From assembly GCA_041389725.1 (NCBI GenBank), contig JAWKRG010000008.1, positions 401,441-465,440 on the forward strand: a stretch of DNA of 64,000 nt, given 5' to 3'. The DNA comes from Polyangiaceae bacterium (GTDB lineage Bacteria > Myxococcota_A > Polyangia > Polyangiales > Polyangiaceae). A program made the translations under genes and the position numbers. This document shows, one piece after another, positions 56,709 through 64,000 of this stretch. Every line of letters starts with the position of its first letter. Within the stretch, counting starts at the first letter, position 1. A model generated the notes under the pieces. The model was not told the origin of the DNA, made no database searches, and worked only from the letters and a program-made list of their open reading frames with translations.

Positions 56709-59055
56709 ATGCGGGCGGGGACAGCAGGGTTGGTGGTTGCGATGGTTGGGCTGGGCATGAGCTGCGTCTCCCCCCCCCCCCGATTTGGATGACGGGGCGC
56801 AACCGCGCACCAGCCAGCAGGCCCTGAGCGATCCAGGCATCGAGACTTTCATTCCGCTGCGCTTCGTGACCCTGCAGTCGTGTTCGACGTGCGGTCATGC
56901 GGGTGCATACGACCACGTTCTTGCCTCCGTCGACGCAGCCAACGAGGTCTTCAAGGCGGCCGGGATCCAGTTTTGGATGCGCTCCTACGAGCGCATCTGG
57001 CTGCCGCAGTTTGCGAATATCACGAAGCAGGCGTGTGGAGGAGTTGACGAAAAGGCGTGGAGCTTGGTCCGGTCGGACATCCAGACGCTATTCCCGTCGA
57101 CACCGTCGAACTACTGGACAGACACGACGAAGCTGTCGCCCCACTTTTGGCTGAAAGCCGCGAATACCGGCTTCAGCAAGGCCGACGAGCTACTGGTATA
57201 CGTCAAAGATATCGTCGACGACCCTGGCGATCCGGCGAATTGCTCTGGGAGGTCATACGCAAACGGCCCCGATCAAGGTCGCATGATCATCATGGAAGGC
57301 GACCACCTTGGCGTGCCCTACATGTTTGCCCATGAACTCGGTCACTACTTCGGCTTGGAGCACTCATGGCAGTGGAGCGGCACGACCACCAACCCCGAGA
57401 CCAATGTGCCGTTCTCCAAGGCGGACAATTGGGACCTAGTCTACAAGCCCGGTTCGTCTTCCTCGAATCCCCATCTGTTCTTCTCGAGTCGCGCCGAAGC
57501 CGCTGCCTATCCGGATAGCGCACTCTTCATGATCCAGGACCCAAATCTGTGCACGATTACCTCCAATGGGGTGAGTGAAGACATGACTTGCGCGGTCGGT
57601 ACATTAACCTATTACGAGGTATACGGCACGGGCTCGCCGCAGCTCAAGGGCCTATCTATCCCGGCGGCAACCAGGAACGGCATCAACATCATGAGCTACT
57701 GGGCCGACCGGACCAGTACCGGTGGCGGAGCGCTCTCAGACAGCCAGGTGGAGCGCATCCGCAAGTACCTCCGCTGGGATGTTCCGCTTACGTCAACCTT
57801 TCAGGCCGAAGTCAAGGCTGGCGCGCAACACTCCGGGCGTCGACAGTTGCTTGGTTCCTGGAACACCCGAGACTCGACGCGGATGCTCGACTTCGATGGT
57901 GACGGCAAGCATGACGTAGGCTGGTGGATCCCCCCGCGCCTCGACCAGGGTGGCGCTCAAGGCACCGTGAAGGTGCTGCTCAGTTCACAGGGGTTCAGCA
58001 GCGCTGCTGGGCAACACATCAACACCACCTTTGGCAACCTGGGTGACAGCCCAGTGCCCCAGCGCATGAACTACGGGGACTCACGCACGGACATCGTGTT
58101 CTACCAGCCTGGTGGCGGCATCAATCGCAACGCACCCGATGAAGTTGTCGGCTGGTGGCGCCAGTGCCTTACCGCCAATCCGCCAGCGTCCACCAACTGC
58201 TCGTCGCCACCAAGCCCAGCGCAGTGGGGGGACCGCGGCGATGTGCCCCTCTCCAACGTCGACTTCGATGGGAGCGGTGCGACGCCTGAACTCGCTGTCT
58301 ACCGCCAGAGCACGGCGACGTTCCATTGGAACTACGTAGGCGGTGGTTGGTCAAACTCCCGCACTTTGGGCACGAGCGGCGACGTGCCGATGGCTGCCTT
58401 GGTCGATAGCGACAGCCAGACCGACCTGGTCACGTACTCGCCGGGCACGGCGACTTTCCACATGCGGATGTCTGGCAGTAGCTGGAATACCGTCGTTGAC
58501 CGCTTCACGCACAGCAAGTTCATTCCCCAGTACAGCGCGACCAGTGGTAGCGCACGCTCGGGAGCAGTGGTCCTGGACGGCATCGATCGACCGTCCGGCT
58601 TCGGCTCCGATCGGCGCCGCACTCTATCGCTCTGGTATCCATACGACGGAACCTGGAACACTTTGTGGTCACCCCTGACCAGTTCGGCCTACTCGACGTG
58701 CCAATGGGGCATCGGTTCCAAGGACATTCCCATCGTGGGCATCGACCGCGACAACGACCGCCGGAGCGATCTGGTGGTGCTTCGACTTGACGGCGTGAGT
58801 TCCACTGCCAAGATCCACTTCAGGACCTGGACGACGAGCGGATGCGGAAGCGGAGCCTACACGGTGAATCTTCCACTCTTGGGCAGAGCGCGCCTTCGTG
58901 CTTTCGCCGTGGCGGACATGACTGGGGATGGCCGACCGGAGATTCTGATCACCGATCCCGAATACGGGATGTTGTTCTGGCTCAAGAGCGAGCAAGACTA
59001 CGCCACAACCTACTTCCTCGGCAGCATGGGGGACCAGCACGCCGTGCTGTTCTGA
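56709..59055 (+). CDS. Secreted zinc metalloprotease with FG-GAP/VCBS-like repeats; frame broken by a poly-C tract
   Basis: A signal-like N-terminus (MRAGTAGLVVAMVGLGMSC) opens at an ATG but runs out of frame in a 12-C tract; the mature protein then continues in another frame to the stop (about 756 residues). With 11 or 14 C the frames would join as ...MSCVSPPPDLDDG. The protease domain has HELGHYFGLEHSW (zinc metzincin-type). Five FG-GAP/VCBS-like Asp-rich repeats follow (LDFDGDGKHD, VDFDGSGATPE, DSDSQTD, IDRDNDRRSD, MTGDGRPE), a likely beta-propeller. GC is lower than in neighbours. Either a phase-variable gene in an OFF state or a homopolymer sequencing error. Confidence 0.83.
56770..56781. 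repeat. Poly-C tract of 12, within the signal peptide/mature boundary
   Basis: Twelve consecutive C, flanked by TCT and GATT. It decides the reading frame between the signal peptide and the protease; the count seen here puts the two parts out of frame by one base. Confidence 0.97.
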
Positions 59056-59068
59056 AAGAAGGGGCATC

Positions 59069-60031
59069 ATGATCACGAAAGCATTCACGATGAGTTTGGC
59101 GTTCTTGGTTGCCCTCGCGTGCTCGGAGGAGCGCGCGCCGATCACGGCCGAGCCCGGGTCTGGAGGCAGCGGGGGCAGCGGAGGAGGCGGAGCGGCGCTC
59201 ACGGGTGGAGGTCCGAGCGCCGATGCTTCATCAGGGGATGCGACGGCTACCGGTGGCAAGGGGGGTACGGCATGCCCCGCTGACGCGAAGGGCGCCAAGA
59301 TGGTGCTGGTCACTACGTCCTCGGGGCCGCGCTACTGCATCGACGAGCGCGAGGTGTCGCAAGGTGAGTACCTGGCCTTCGCGAGCGACAAGGGTAACGA
59401 CGTGAGCGGCCAGCCTGCCGAGTGCGCGGACAATAAGAGCTACGTTCCGGCGCTGCCCGATCCGTACATAGGAGCGCCTCAACCTGGAACGTGTCACAAG
59501 GACTACTGGCAAGGCAACCCGGAGCGACCGATGGTGTGCGTGGACTTCTGCGACGCCGCGGCCTACTGCAAGTGGGCCGGCAAGCGACTGTGCACGAGCC
59601 TGGACGCGCAGTCGGATGCGGTGTTGAAGGTGAAGGACGCTGAACTCGAAGCGCTCGCGAAGGACAACCGACTGGAATGGACCGATGCCTGCACGCAAGG
59701 CGGCAAGACGGCTTGGCCCTATGGCGACGCCTACGTGCCGGGAACGTGCATCGACAAGACCCGGTACGATGCGCAAGGCCCAAGCGCACTCGATGCAACG
59801 AAGCTCGAAGGCGAGACCTGCCATGGCGCGACGCAGCCCTATTCGAGCATCTTCCACATGAGTGGCAGTGTTGCGGAGTGGGTCAATGGTTGTGACGAGG
59901 GCATGGGGTACTGCTTGGTGCTGGGAGGTTCGATAAGCAGTGCCAGCGAGCCGTGTCAGTTGCCAGCAATGACATTCCGAACTTCGACCGCCCCCTGGCA
60001 CGGCATCCGCTGCTGCGCAGATCTGGAGTGA
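59069..60031 (+). CDS. SUMF1/FGE-like domain lipoprotein
   Basis: 320 aa. AAGGGG five bases before the ATG; lipobox LVALAC, then a Gly/Ser/Asp linker and a formylglycine-generating-enzyme-sulfatase type domain (CIDEREVSQGEYLAFA, WAGKRLCTSLDAQSD, HMSGSVAEWVNGCDEG, GIRCCADLE). True FGE oxidises Cys in sulfatases; the lipoprotein form in this group is often non-catalytic and may bind ligands. Starts 13 bp after the metalloprotease, so the two probably share a transcript. A broken copy of its first motif follows 20 bp after its stop. Confidence 0.87.
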   Translation: MITKAFTMSLAFLVALACSEERAPITAEPGSGGSGGSGGGGAALTGGGPSADASSGDATATGGKGGTACPADAKGAKMVLVTTSSGPRYCIDEREVSQGEYLAFASDKGNDVSGQPAECADNKSYVPALPDPYIGAPQPGTCHKDYWQGNPERPMVCVDFCDAAAYCKWAGKRLCTSLDAQSDAVLKVKDAELEALAKDNRLEWTDACTQGGKTAWPYGDAYVPGTCIDKTRYDAQGPSALDATKLEGETCHGATQPYSSIFHMSGSVAEWVNGCDEGMGYCLVLGGSISSASEPCQLPAMTFRTSTAPWHGIRCCADLE

Positions 60032-60052
60032 CGATTCGCGAAAGGCGGGAGG

Positions 60053-60115
60053 ATGGTGCTGGTCACCACCGCTGTCGGGCCTCCCGACGAGCGTGAGGTA
60101 TCACACGTTGCCCAA
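60053..60115 (+). pseudogene. Remnant of an FGE-like gene (MVLVTTxxGPxDEREVS)
   Basis: Codons for MVLVTTAVGPPDEREVSHVA read here closely resemble the start of the intact FGE domain (MVLVTTSSGPRYCIDEREVSQ), lacking three codons in the middle. Several codon changes are silent. It has no start signal beyond an RBS-like GGAGG and stops soon after. Best read as the surviving fragment of a duplicated paralogue. Confidence 0.52.
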
Positions 60116-60145
60116 AGCCGCCGCGGCTCGTGATACGCATTCGTG

Positions 60146-62269
60146 ATGCGCGAGACGCACTTTCGGAACTGTCCGCTCTGTGAAGCAGCGTGCGGGCTCG
60201 CCGTCGAAGTCGAAGACGGCGAGGTGGCGCAGATTCGGGGCGACGAGGCGGACGCGCTGAGTCGCGGCTACGTGTGTCCCAAGGGCGTAGCTCTGGGAGA
60301 GTTGCACGACGATCCGGATCGCCTGCGTCAGCCCTTGCGCCGCACCTCGAAGGGCTTCGAACCCGTGGACTGGTCGACGGCCCTCGATGAAGCGGTGGAG
60401 ATGATGCAGGGCGTGCAAGATCGCCATGGCAAGGATGCGCTGGCGGTCTACGCGGGCAATCCCACCGTCCACAACCTGGGTGCGCTGCTGTACGGGCCAG
60501 CACTGATCCGAGCGTTCGGCACCAAGGCGCGCTTTTCGGCGACGTCCTTGGACCAGCTAGCGCACCAATTGGTGGCGTGGTGCATGTACGGGCACCAACT
60601 GCTGCTTCCGATCCCGGATCTGGATCACACGCAGTACTTTCTGGTGCTGGGCGCAAACCCCCTGGTGAGCAACGGCTCCTTGATGACCGCGCCGGACTGC
60701 AAGGGGCGCCTGCGCGAGCTGCGGGCAAGGGGAGGAAAGCTCGTGGTGGTGGATCCGCGCCGGACCGAGACGGCAGCGATCGCGGATGAGCATCACTTCA
60801 TCGTGCCCGGCACGGACGTGTTCCTGCTGCTCGGCATCGTCAACGCGCTTTTTCGCGACAAACTGGTGAGTCTGGGGCGCCTGGCGGCGATGACCGACGG
60901 CGTGGCGGACGTGGAGGCGGCGGTGGTGGCCTTCACGCCGGAAGCTGTCGCACCCGTCACGGGCATCGAGGCGTCGAAGATCCGGCAGTTGGCTCGCGAA
61001 CTCGCGAGCGCGGATGCAGCCATTGCCTATGGCCGCATGGGCTGCTCCACGCAGGTGCACGGCGGCCTGTGTCAGTGGCTGCTGCAGCTGATCAACCTGC
61101 TGACGGGAAATCTGGATCGACCCGGCGGCACGCTGCTGAATCAGCCTGCCCTCGGTCTCCTCGGAGCCGTAAGCCCTGGCAGTCATGGGCGCTGGCGTTC
61201 GCGCGTGCGCGACCTGCCCGAGTTCGGTGGCGAGCTGCCCGCCGCGGCATTGGCCGAAGAGATGGACACACCCGGGGCTGGACAGATCCGGGGCCTCTTG
61301 ACCCATGCGGGCAATCCGGTCTTGTCGGCGCCCAACGGACGGCGGCTCGAAGCGGCCTTGGCCAAGCTCGATGCCTTCGTCGCGATCGACATCTACGTCA
61401 ATGAAACGACACGTCACGCGCACTTGATCCTGCCGCCCACGGGTCCGCTGGAGCATGCCCACTACGACGCCGTGTTCCACGCGCTGTCGATCCGCAACGT
61501 CGCCAAGTGGTCTGACGCGATCTTCGAGCCTCCGCCGGGAGCGCTGCACGACCACGAGATCTTCGCTGGACTGCACGAACGTTGGCTTGCGCGCCGAGGT
61601 GCAAAGCTGCGACAGCGCGCCGCTGCGCGCGCCACGAAGCTGCTCGGACCCGAGCGTATGGTGGATCTCGGCCTACGCATCGGGCCCTGGGGAATGCGCC
61701 GCGGTCGCGCCGGCCTCAGCGTATCCAAGCTGCGGCAGCACCCTCATGGCGTGGATCTAGGGCCGCTCACGTCGTCCTTCCCAGCCGCCCTGCGCACGCC
61801 TGAAAAGCGCATCGTCGCCGCGCCGCGGCTCATGATGGAAGCCCTGGCCAAGCTCGAGTTGCCGCAGCCGCGAGCGGACGGCGAGTTATCGCTAGTGGGT
61901 CGTCGCCAGCTGCGCACCAACAACTCCTGGATGCATAACATCCCGAGCCTGGTCTCGGGCAAGCCGCGCTGCACGCTGCTGCTGCACCCGGCCGACGCGG
62001 AGTCGCGGGGGATCGCCGATGGCGCGATGGTGCGCGTAGAGTCGCGAGTGGGCAGCGTGGAGCTGCGCGCGGAGTTGAGCGACGAAGTGATGCCGGGGGT
62101 CGTCAGCATCCCGCATGGGTTCGGTCATCATCGAGACGGAATGCGCCTGTCGGTGGCTGAGAAGCACGCTGGCGTGAGCCTCAACGACCTGACCGACGAG
62201 CAGAGCATCGACGAGCTGACCGGGGCAGCGGTGCTGTCCGGCGTCCCAGTGCGCATCGCGCCGCTGTAA
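60146..62269 (+). CDS. Molybdopterin-dependent oxidoreductase (MopB superfamily), paralogue 2
   Basis: 707 aa. Fe-S ligands C9-x2-C12-x3-C16-x27-C44 (NCPLCEAACG ... YVCPKG), the same spacing as in the 13-15 kb paralogue. Conserved blocks: YAGNPTVHNLGALLYG, FSATSLDQLAHQ, VLGANPLVSNGSL, VVVDPRRTETA, MGCSTQVHGG, NLLTGNLDRPGG and C-terminal NNSWMHNIPSL and IPHGFGHHRDG. No Tat signal and no partner subunit. An oxidoreductase of unknown substrate. GTG one codon upstream is an alternative start. No ribosome-binding site is evident. Its end is followed by a short diverged copy of its own last codons. Confidence 0.9.
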   Translation: MRETHFRNCPLCEAACGLAVEVEDGEVAQIRGDEADALSRGYVCPKGVALGELHDDPDRLRQPLRRTSKGFEPVDWSTALDEAVEMMQGVQDRHGKDALAVYAGNPTVHNLGALLYGPALIRAFGTKARFSATSLDQLAHQLVAWCMYGHQLLLPIPDLDHTQYFLVLGANPLVSNGSLMTAPDCKGRLRELRARGGKLVVVDPRRTETAAIADEHHFIVPGTDVFLLLGIVNALFRDKLVSLGRLAAMTDGVADVEAAVVAFTPEAVAPVTGIEASKIRQLARELASADAAIAYGRMGCSTQVHGGLCQWLLQLINLLTGNLDRPGGTLLNQPALGLLGAVSPGSHGRWRSRVRDLPEFGGELPAAALAEEMDTPGAGQIRGLLTHAGNPVLSAPNGRRLEAALAKLDAFVAIDIYVNETTRHAHLILPPTGPLEHAHYDAVFHALSIRNVAKWSDAIFEPPPGALHDHEIFAGLHERWLARRGAKLRQRAAARATKLLGPERMVDLGLRIGPWGMRRGRAGLSVSKLRQHPHGVDLGPLTSSFPAALRTPEKRIVAAPRLMMEALAKLELPQPRADGELSLVGRRQLRTNNSWMHNIPSLVSGKPRCTLLLHPADAESRGIADGAMVRVESRVGSVELRAELSDEVMPGVVSIPHGFGHHRDGMRLSVAEKHAGVSLNDLTDEQSIDELTGAAVLSGVPVRIAPL

Positions 62270-62314
62270 GGGGCCGTGCTCTCTGGCGTCCCGGTGCGCA
62301 TCGCACGCGCGTGA
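62270..62314 (+). pseudogene. Remnant of the 3' end of a MopB paralogue
   Basis: Codons for AVLSGVPVRIARA followed by a stop repeat the end of the gene just upstream (AVLSGVPVRIAPL). Most nucleotide differences in the shared stretch are silent, so it came from a related coding gene that diverged under selection rather than from recent slippage. It ends 2 bp from the next gene. Confidence 0.56.
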
Positions 62315-62315
62315 C

Positions 62316-63392
62316 CTAGTTGCTGCTGCAGTCCGCGGCGCTGCTGACCGGGGCGAAATCCACGTTGTCGAAGGCAGCGGTAATGTTGGGTGTGTCGCTG
62401 GCGGTATAGACCACGACACCTACCTGCAGCGTCGCTGGCAACGCGTGGGTGTAGCCGTATGCGTTTGGATTGACGGCGGTTGGGGTTGGCTGCCAGGTGG
62501 TCGTCCCCGTCGCCCGTTGAAACAGCGTGAAGTTCGAGCCGCGGCGACAAATGCGAAGCTCTGCGCTCGTGCTCGTCCAACCGGGGTTGACGTAGTTGCT
62601 GAGGCTGTTGACGGTGTCCTTTGCTTCGATGGCGAGCTCCGGGGATCCTCCGGTATCGAGGCCATCGTCGGAGCCGAGCACGAGGAACACGTAGTTCTCG
62701 GCGGGCGCGCCGTTGCTGGCGGGATCTCGCGCCATCAATCCGGCCAGTTCCACGAACCCCGTCGGCGCAGCGCCCGGCGAGTTGGTCTTGAACACCCGCA
62801 CTCGCGTCGTGACTTTGAAATCGCCGGTGACGAGCTTGTAGAGCGCGAAGCCCTCGTTCTCATTGTACCAAAGCGCTTTGGAGAGCAGCGGCAGGCGCAG
62901 CTCTCCGCCGGTGATCGCCGGCACGAGGGCCGAGTGGGGGTCGTACTCGATCCAGCTCGGATCCAGCGGTCCGGCGTTGAAGGAGTCACTCGCGGGCAGT
63001 CCCGAGCCCGAGGTGCCGCCCGTCGCGGTGGCGCCTCCAGTGGCGGTCGTACCGCCCGTCGCGGTGGCGCCTCCAGTGGCGGTCGTACCGCCCGTCGCGG
63101 TGGCGCCTCCAGTGGCGGTCGTGCCGCCCGTCGCGGTGGCGCCTCCAGTGGCGGTCGTACCGCCCGTCGCCATCGCACCGCCGGATGCAGCGGCGCCCGC
63201 ACCCGCGCTTCCACCCGATGCGCCTCCGCCCGTCCCGGCATTCCCGGCGCTGCCGCCGCCCGCGCCCGCGCCACTCGTCGCGCCGTTCCCGCCACTACTA
63301 CTGCCTCCGGACCCGCCGTTCTGGGAATCCGATTCGCCGCAGGCGACGAGCACGAACAGGGATGCAGCGGCGACGTAGTGACTCGAGCGCAT
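62316..63392 (-). CDS. Lipoprotein with 12-residue repeats and LamG/DUF1349-like domain
   Basis: 358 aa. Lipobox VLVAC, then a Gly/Ala-rich linker containing more than four copies of a 12-residue TATGGATATGGT unit, then a beta-sandwich domain (SFNAGPLDPSWIEYD, FKVTTRVRVFKTN, TGFVELAGLMARDP, LQVGVVVYTASDTPNITAAFDNVDF) that resembles LamG/DUF1349 carbohydrate-binding lectin-like folds. The open frame continues upstream but the ATG at MRSSHYVAAA starts the signal. Likely surface-exposed sugar-binding protein. It is divergent from the last gene. Confidence 0.85.
   Translation of the reverse strand: MRSSHYVAAASLFVLVACGESDSQNGGSGGSSSGGNGATSGAGAGGGSAGNAGTGGGASGGSAGAGAAASGGAMATGGTTATGGATATGGTTATGGATATGGTTATGGATATGGTTATGGATATGGTSGSGLPASDSFNAGPLDPSWIEYDPHSALVPAITGGELRLPLLSKALWYNENEGFALYKLVTGDFKVTTRVRVFKTNSPGAAPTGFVELAGLMARDPASNGAPAENYVFLVLGSDDGLDTGGSPELAIEAKDTVNSLSNYVNPGWTSTSAELRICRRGSNFTLFQRATGTTTWQPTPTAVNPNAYGYTHALPATLQVGVVVYTASDTPNITAAFDNVDFAPVSSAADCSSN
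63016..63172. repeat. 36-bp in-frame tandem repeat
   Basis: 4.3 copies of a 36-bp unit starting CCGCCCGTCGCGGTGGCGCC, nearly identical, encoding Thr/Gly/Ala dodecapeptides in the lipoprotein linker. A multiple of three, so copy changes keep the frame. Confidence 0.9.
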
Positions 63393-63569
63393 CCACGCAT
63401 GGTAGCGCAAAATGCGCGTGGGCGCGGGCCGACGCGGGATCATCCCTACATCGAAGCGTGAGGCGGCGCGGTCTCGAGAACTCCACCACGGGTCCACCCG
63501 CCTCAGCCGTGCGGCAATTCCTGGCTTTGGTCTGGAGCTGGCCGTCGCTTCGTGCGATGACCCGAAGCC

Positions 63570-64000
63570 ATGATCAAGCAGTTCGCTCTCTGTCTCGGCA
63601 CCCTCTTCTGCGTCGCTTGCGGCGGAGGAACTCCGCCCCCCGAAGCCGCACCTCCGAGCGCTCCGACGACGGAGCCCGAGCCCGCCGCGCCCACCGCGGA
63701 GGTGCCTGCCGATCCTCCGCCAGCGCCCAAGCACGTCAGCCTCGCAAAAGTGGAGATCGAGGGCGGCGGCATCGACGAGGCGGCCGTGCGTGACGCCGTT
63801 GCTGCTGGGTCCGACGCCTTCGAGGCCTGCTACAGCGAATCCGCGAAGAGCACGGCGGATCTCGAAGGTCGAGTGCTCGTCACTTTCCTGTACATGAAGG
63901 GCGAACGCAAGAGCGTGTCCGCGTCCCACGGCGGACCCGCCGCTGCCACGATCAATCCGTGTTTTCACGGCGCCGCGTCGAAGCTGACGCTCACGCCCGC
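63570..64000 (+). CDS. Lipoprotein with AgmX/TonB-C-like domain (cut by window edge)
   Basis: 143 residues visible, cut by the right edge. Start ATG MIKQFALCLGTLFCVAC with lipobox-type Cys, then a Pro/Ala linker and a domain SLAKVEIEGGGIDEAAVRDAV, CYSESAKSTADLEGRVLVTF, reminiscent of the C-terminal AgmX/PglI and TonB-like domains common in myxobacteria (with Cys before the DLEGRVLV strand and one after). Likely in the periplasm. Incomplete. Confidence 0.8.
   Translation, partial: MIKQFALCLGTLFCVACGGGTPPPEAAPPSAPTTEPEPAAPTAEVPADPPPAPKHVSLAKVEIEGGGIDEAAVRDAVAAGSDAFEACYSESAKSTADLEGRVLVTFLYMKGERKSVSASHGGPAAATINPCFHGAASKLTLTP

Overview
The window looks like a chromosomal segment of a high-GC myxobacterium-like organism, most likely class Polyangia of the Myxococcota (the Sorangium/Polyangium side). 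The signs are strong G/C preference at third codon positions, two proteins with MYXO-CTERM-type tails (Cys, one membrane segment, Arg cluster), about eighteen predicted lipoproteins, many with Gly/Ser/Thr-rich linkers after the lipid Cys, and Cys-rich outer-surface proteins. This is an inference from gene content; no rRNA is present.

Left part (1-13 kb): a minus-strand trio of TatD nuclease, zinc-ribbon membrane protein and PflX-type radical SAM protein; a lipoprotein plus histidine phosphatase; then an XPB-type helicase followed after 3 bp by a DUF790/Bax1 nuclease, the archaeal-style XPB-Bax1 pair, with an outer-membrane protein gene overlapping its end. After an M15 peptidase and a large membrane-anchored PHP/CehA-like hydrolase comes tRNA-Phe(GAA).

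Middle part (13-36 kb): a molybdopterin oxidoreductase, a PilT-like ATPase, biotin synthase, and a tightly overlapping minus-strand operon of lipoprotein, LpxB-like GT19 protein (with the catalytic Asp position occupied by Gly) and ArnT/PMT-like GT39. A Tat-exported protein and a matrixin-like MYXO-CTERM protease follow. Next is a housekeeping core: glnD, a TPR lipoprotein, parA-parB, a small acidic protein with a perfect terminator, and tig-clpP-clpX-lon, with a candidate promoter and hairpin between clpP and clpX.

Right part (35-64 kb) is accessory in character: a DUF4114 MYXO-CTERM protein, tRNA-Val(UAC), a two-gene nucleotidyltransferase cassette with lower GC, a haem-binding lipoprotein, alanine dehydrogenase, a GT2, a beta-CASP metallo-beta-lactamase protein whose ATG overlaps the ATG of a divergent lipoprotein, a quinone-reductase-like MDR, TesB thioesterase, a protein with two PARP-type zinc fingers, an EEP phosphodiesterase lipoprotein, an MFS transporter, a second PHP protein, a nine-repeat Cys-rich lipoprotein, a 14-bp tandem array, a metalloprotease interrupted by a 12-C tract, an FGE/SUMF1-like lipoprotein, a second molybdopterin oxidoreductase flanked by two small gene remnants, and a repeat-bearing lipoprotein. 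The last gene is cut by the window edge.

The most interesting leads are the LpxB-like/GT39 envelope operon, the nucleotidyltransferase cassette next to tRNA-Val, the XPB-Bax1 pair, the poly-C metalloprotease locus with its neighbouring VNTR, and the bacterial double PARP-type zinc finger protein. All functions were assigned by reading motifs by eye; nothing was searched against a database.
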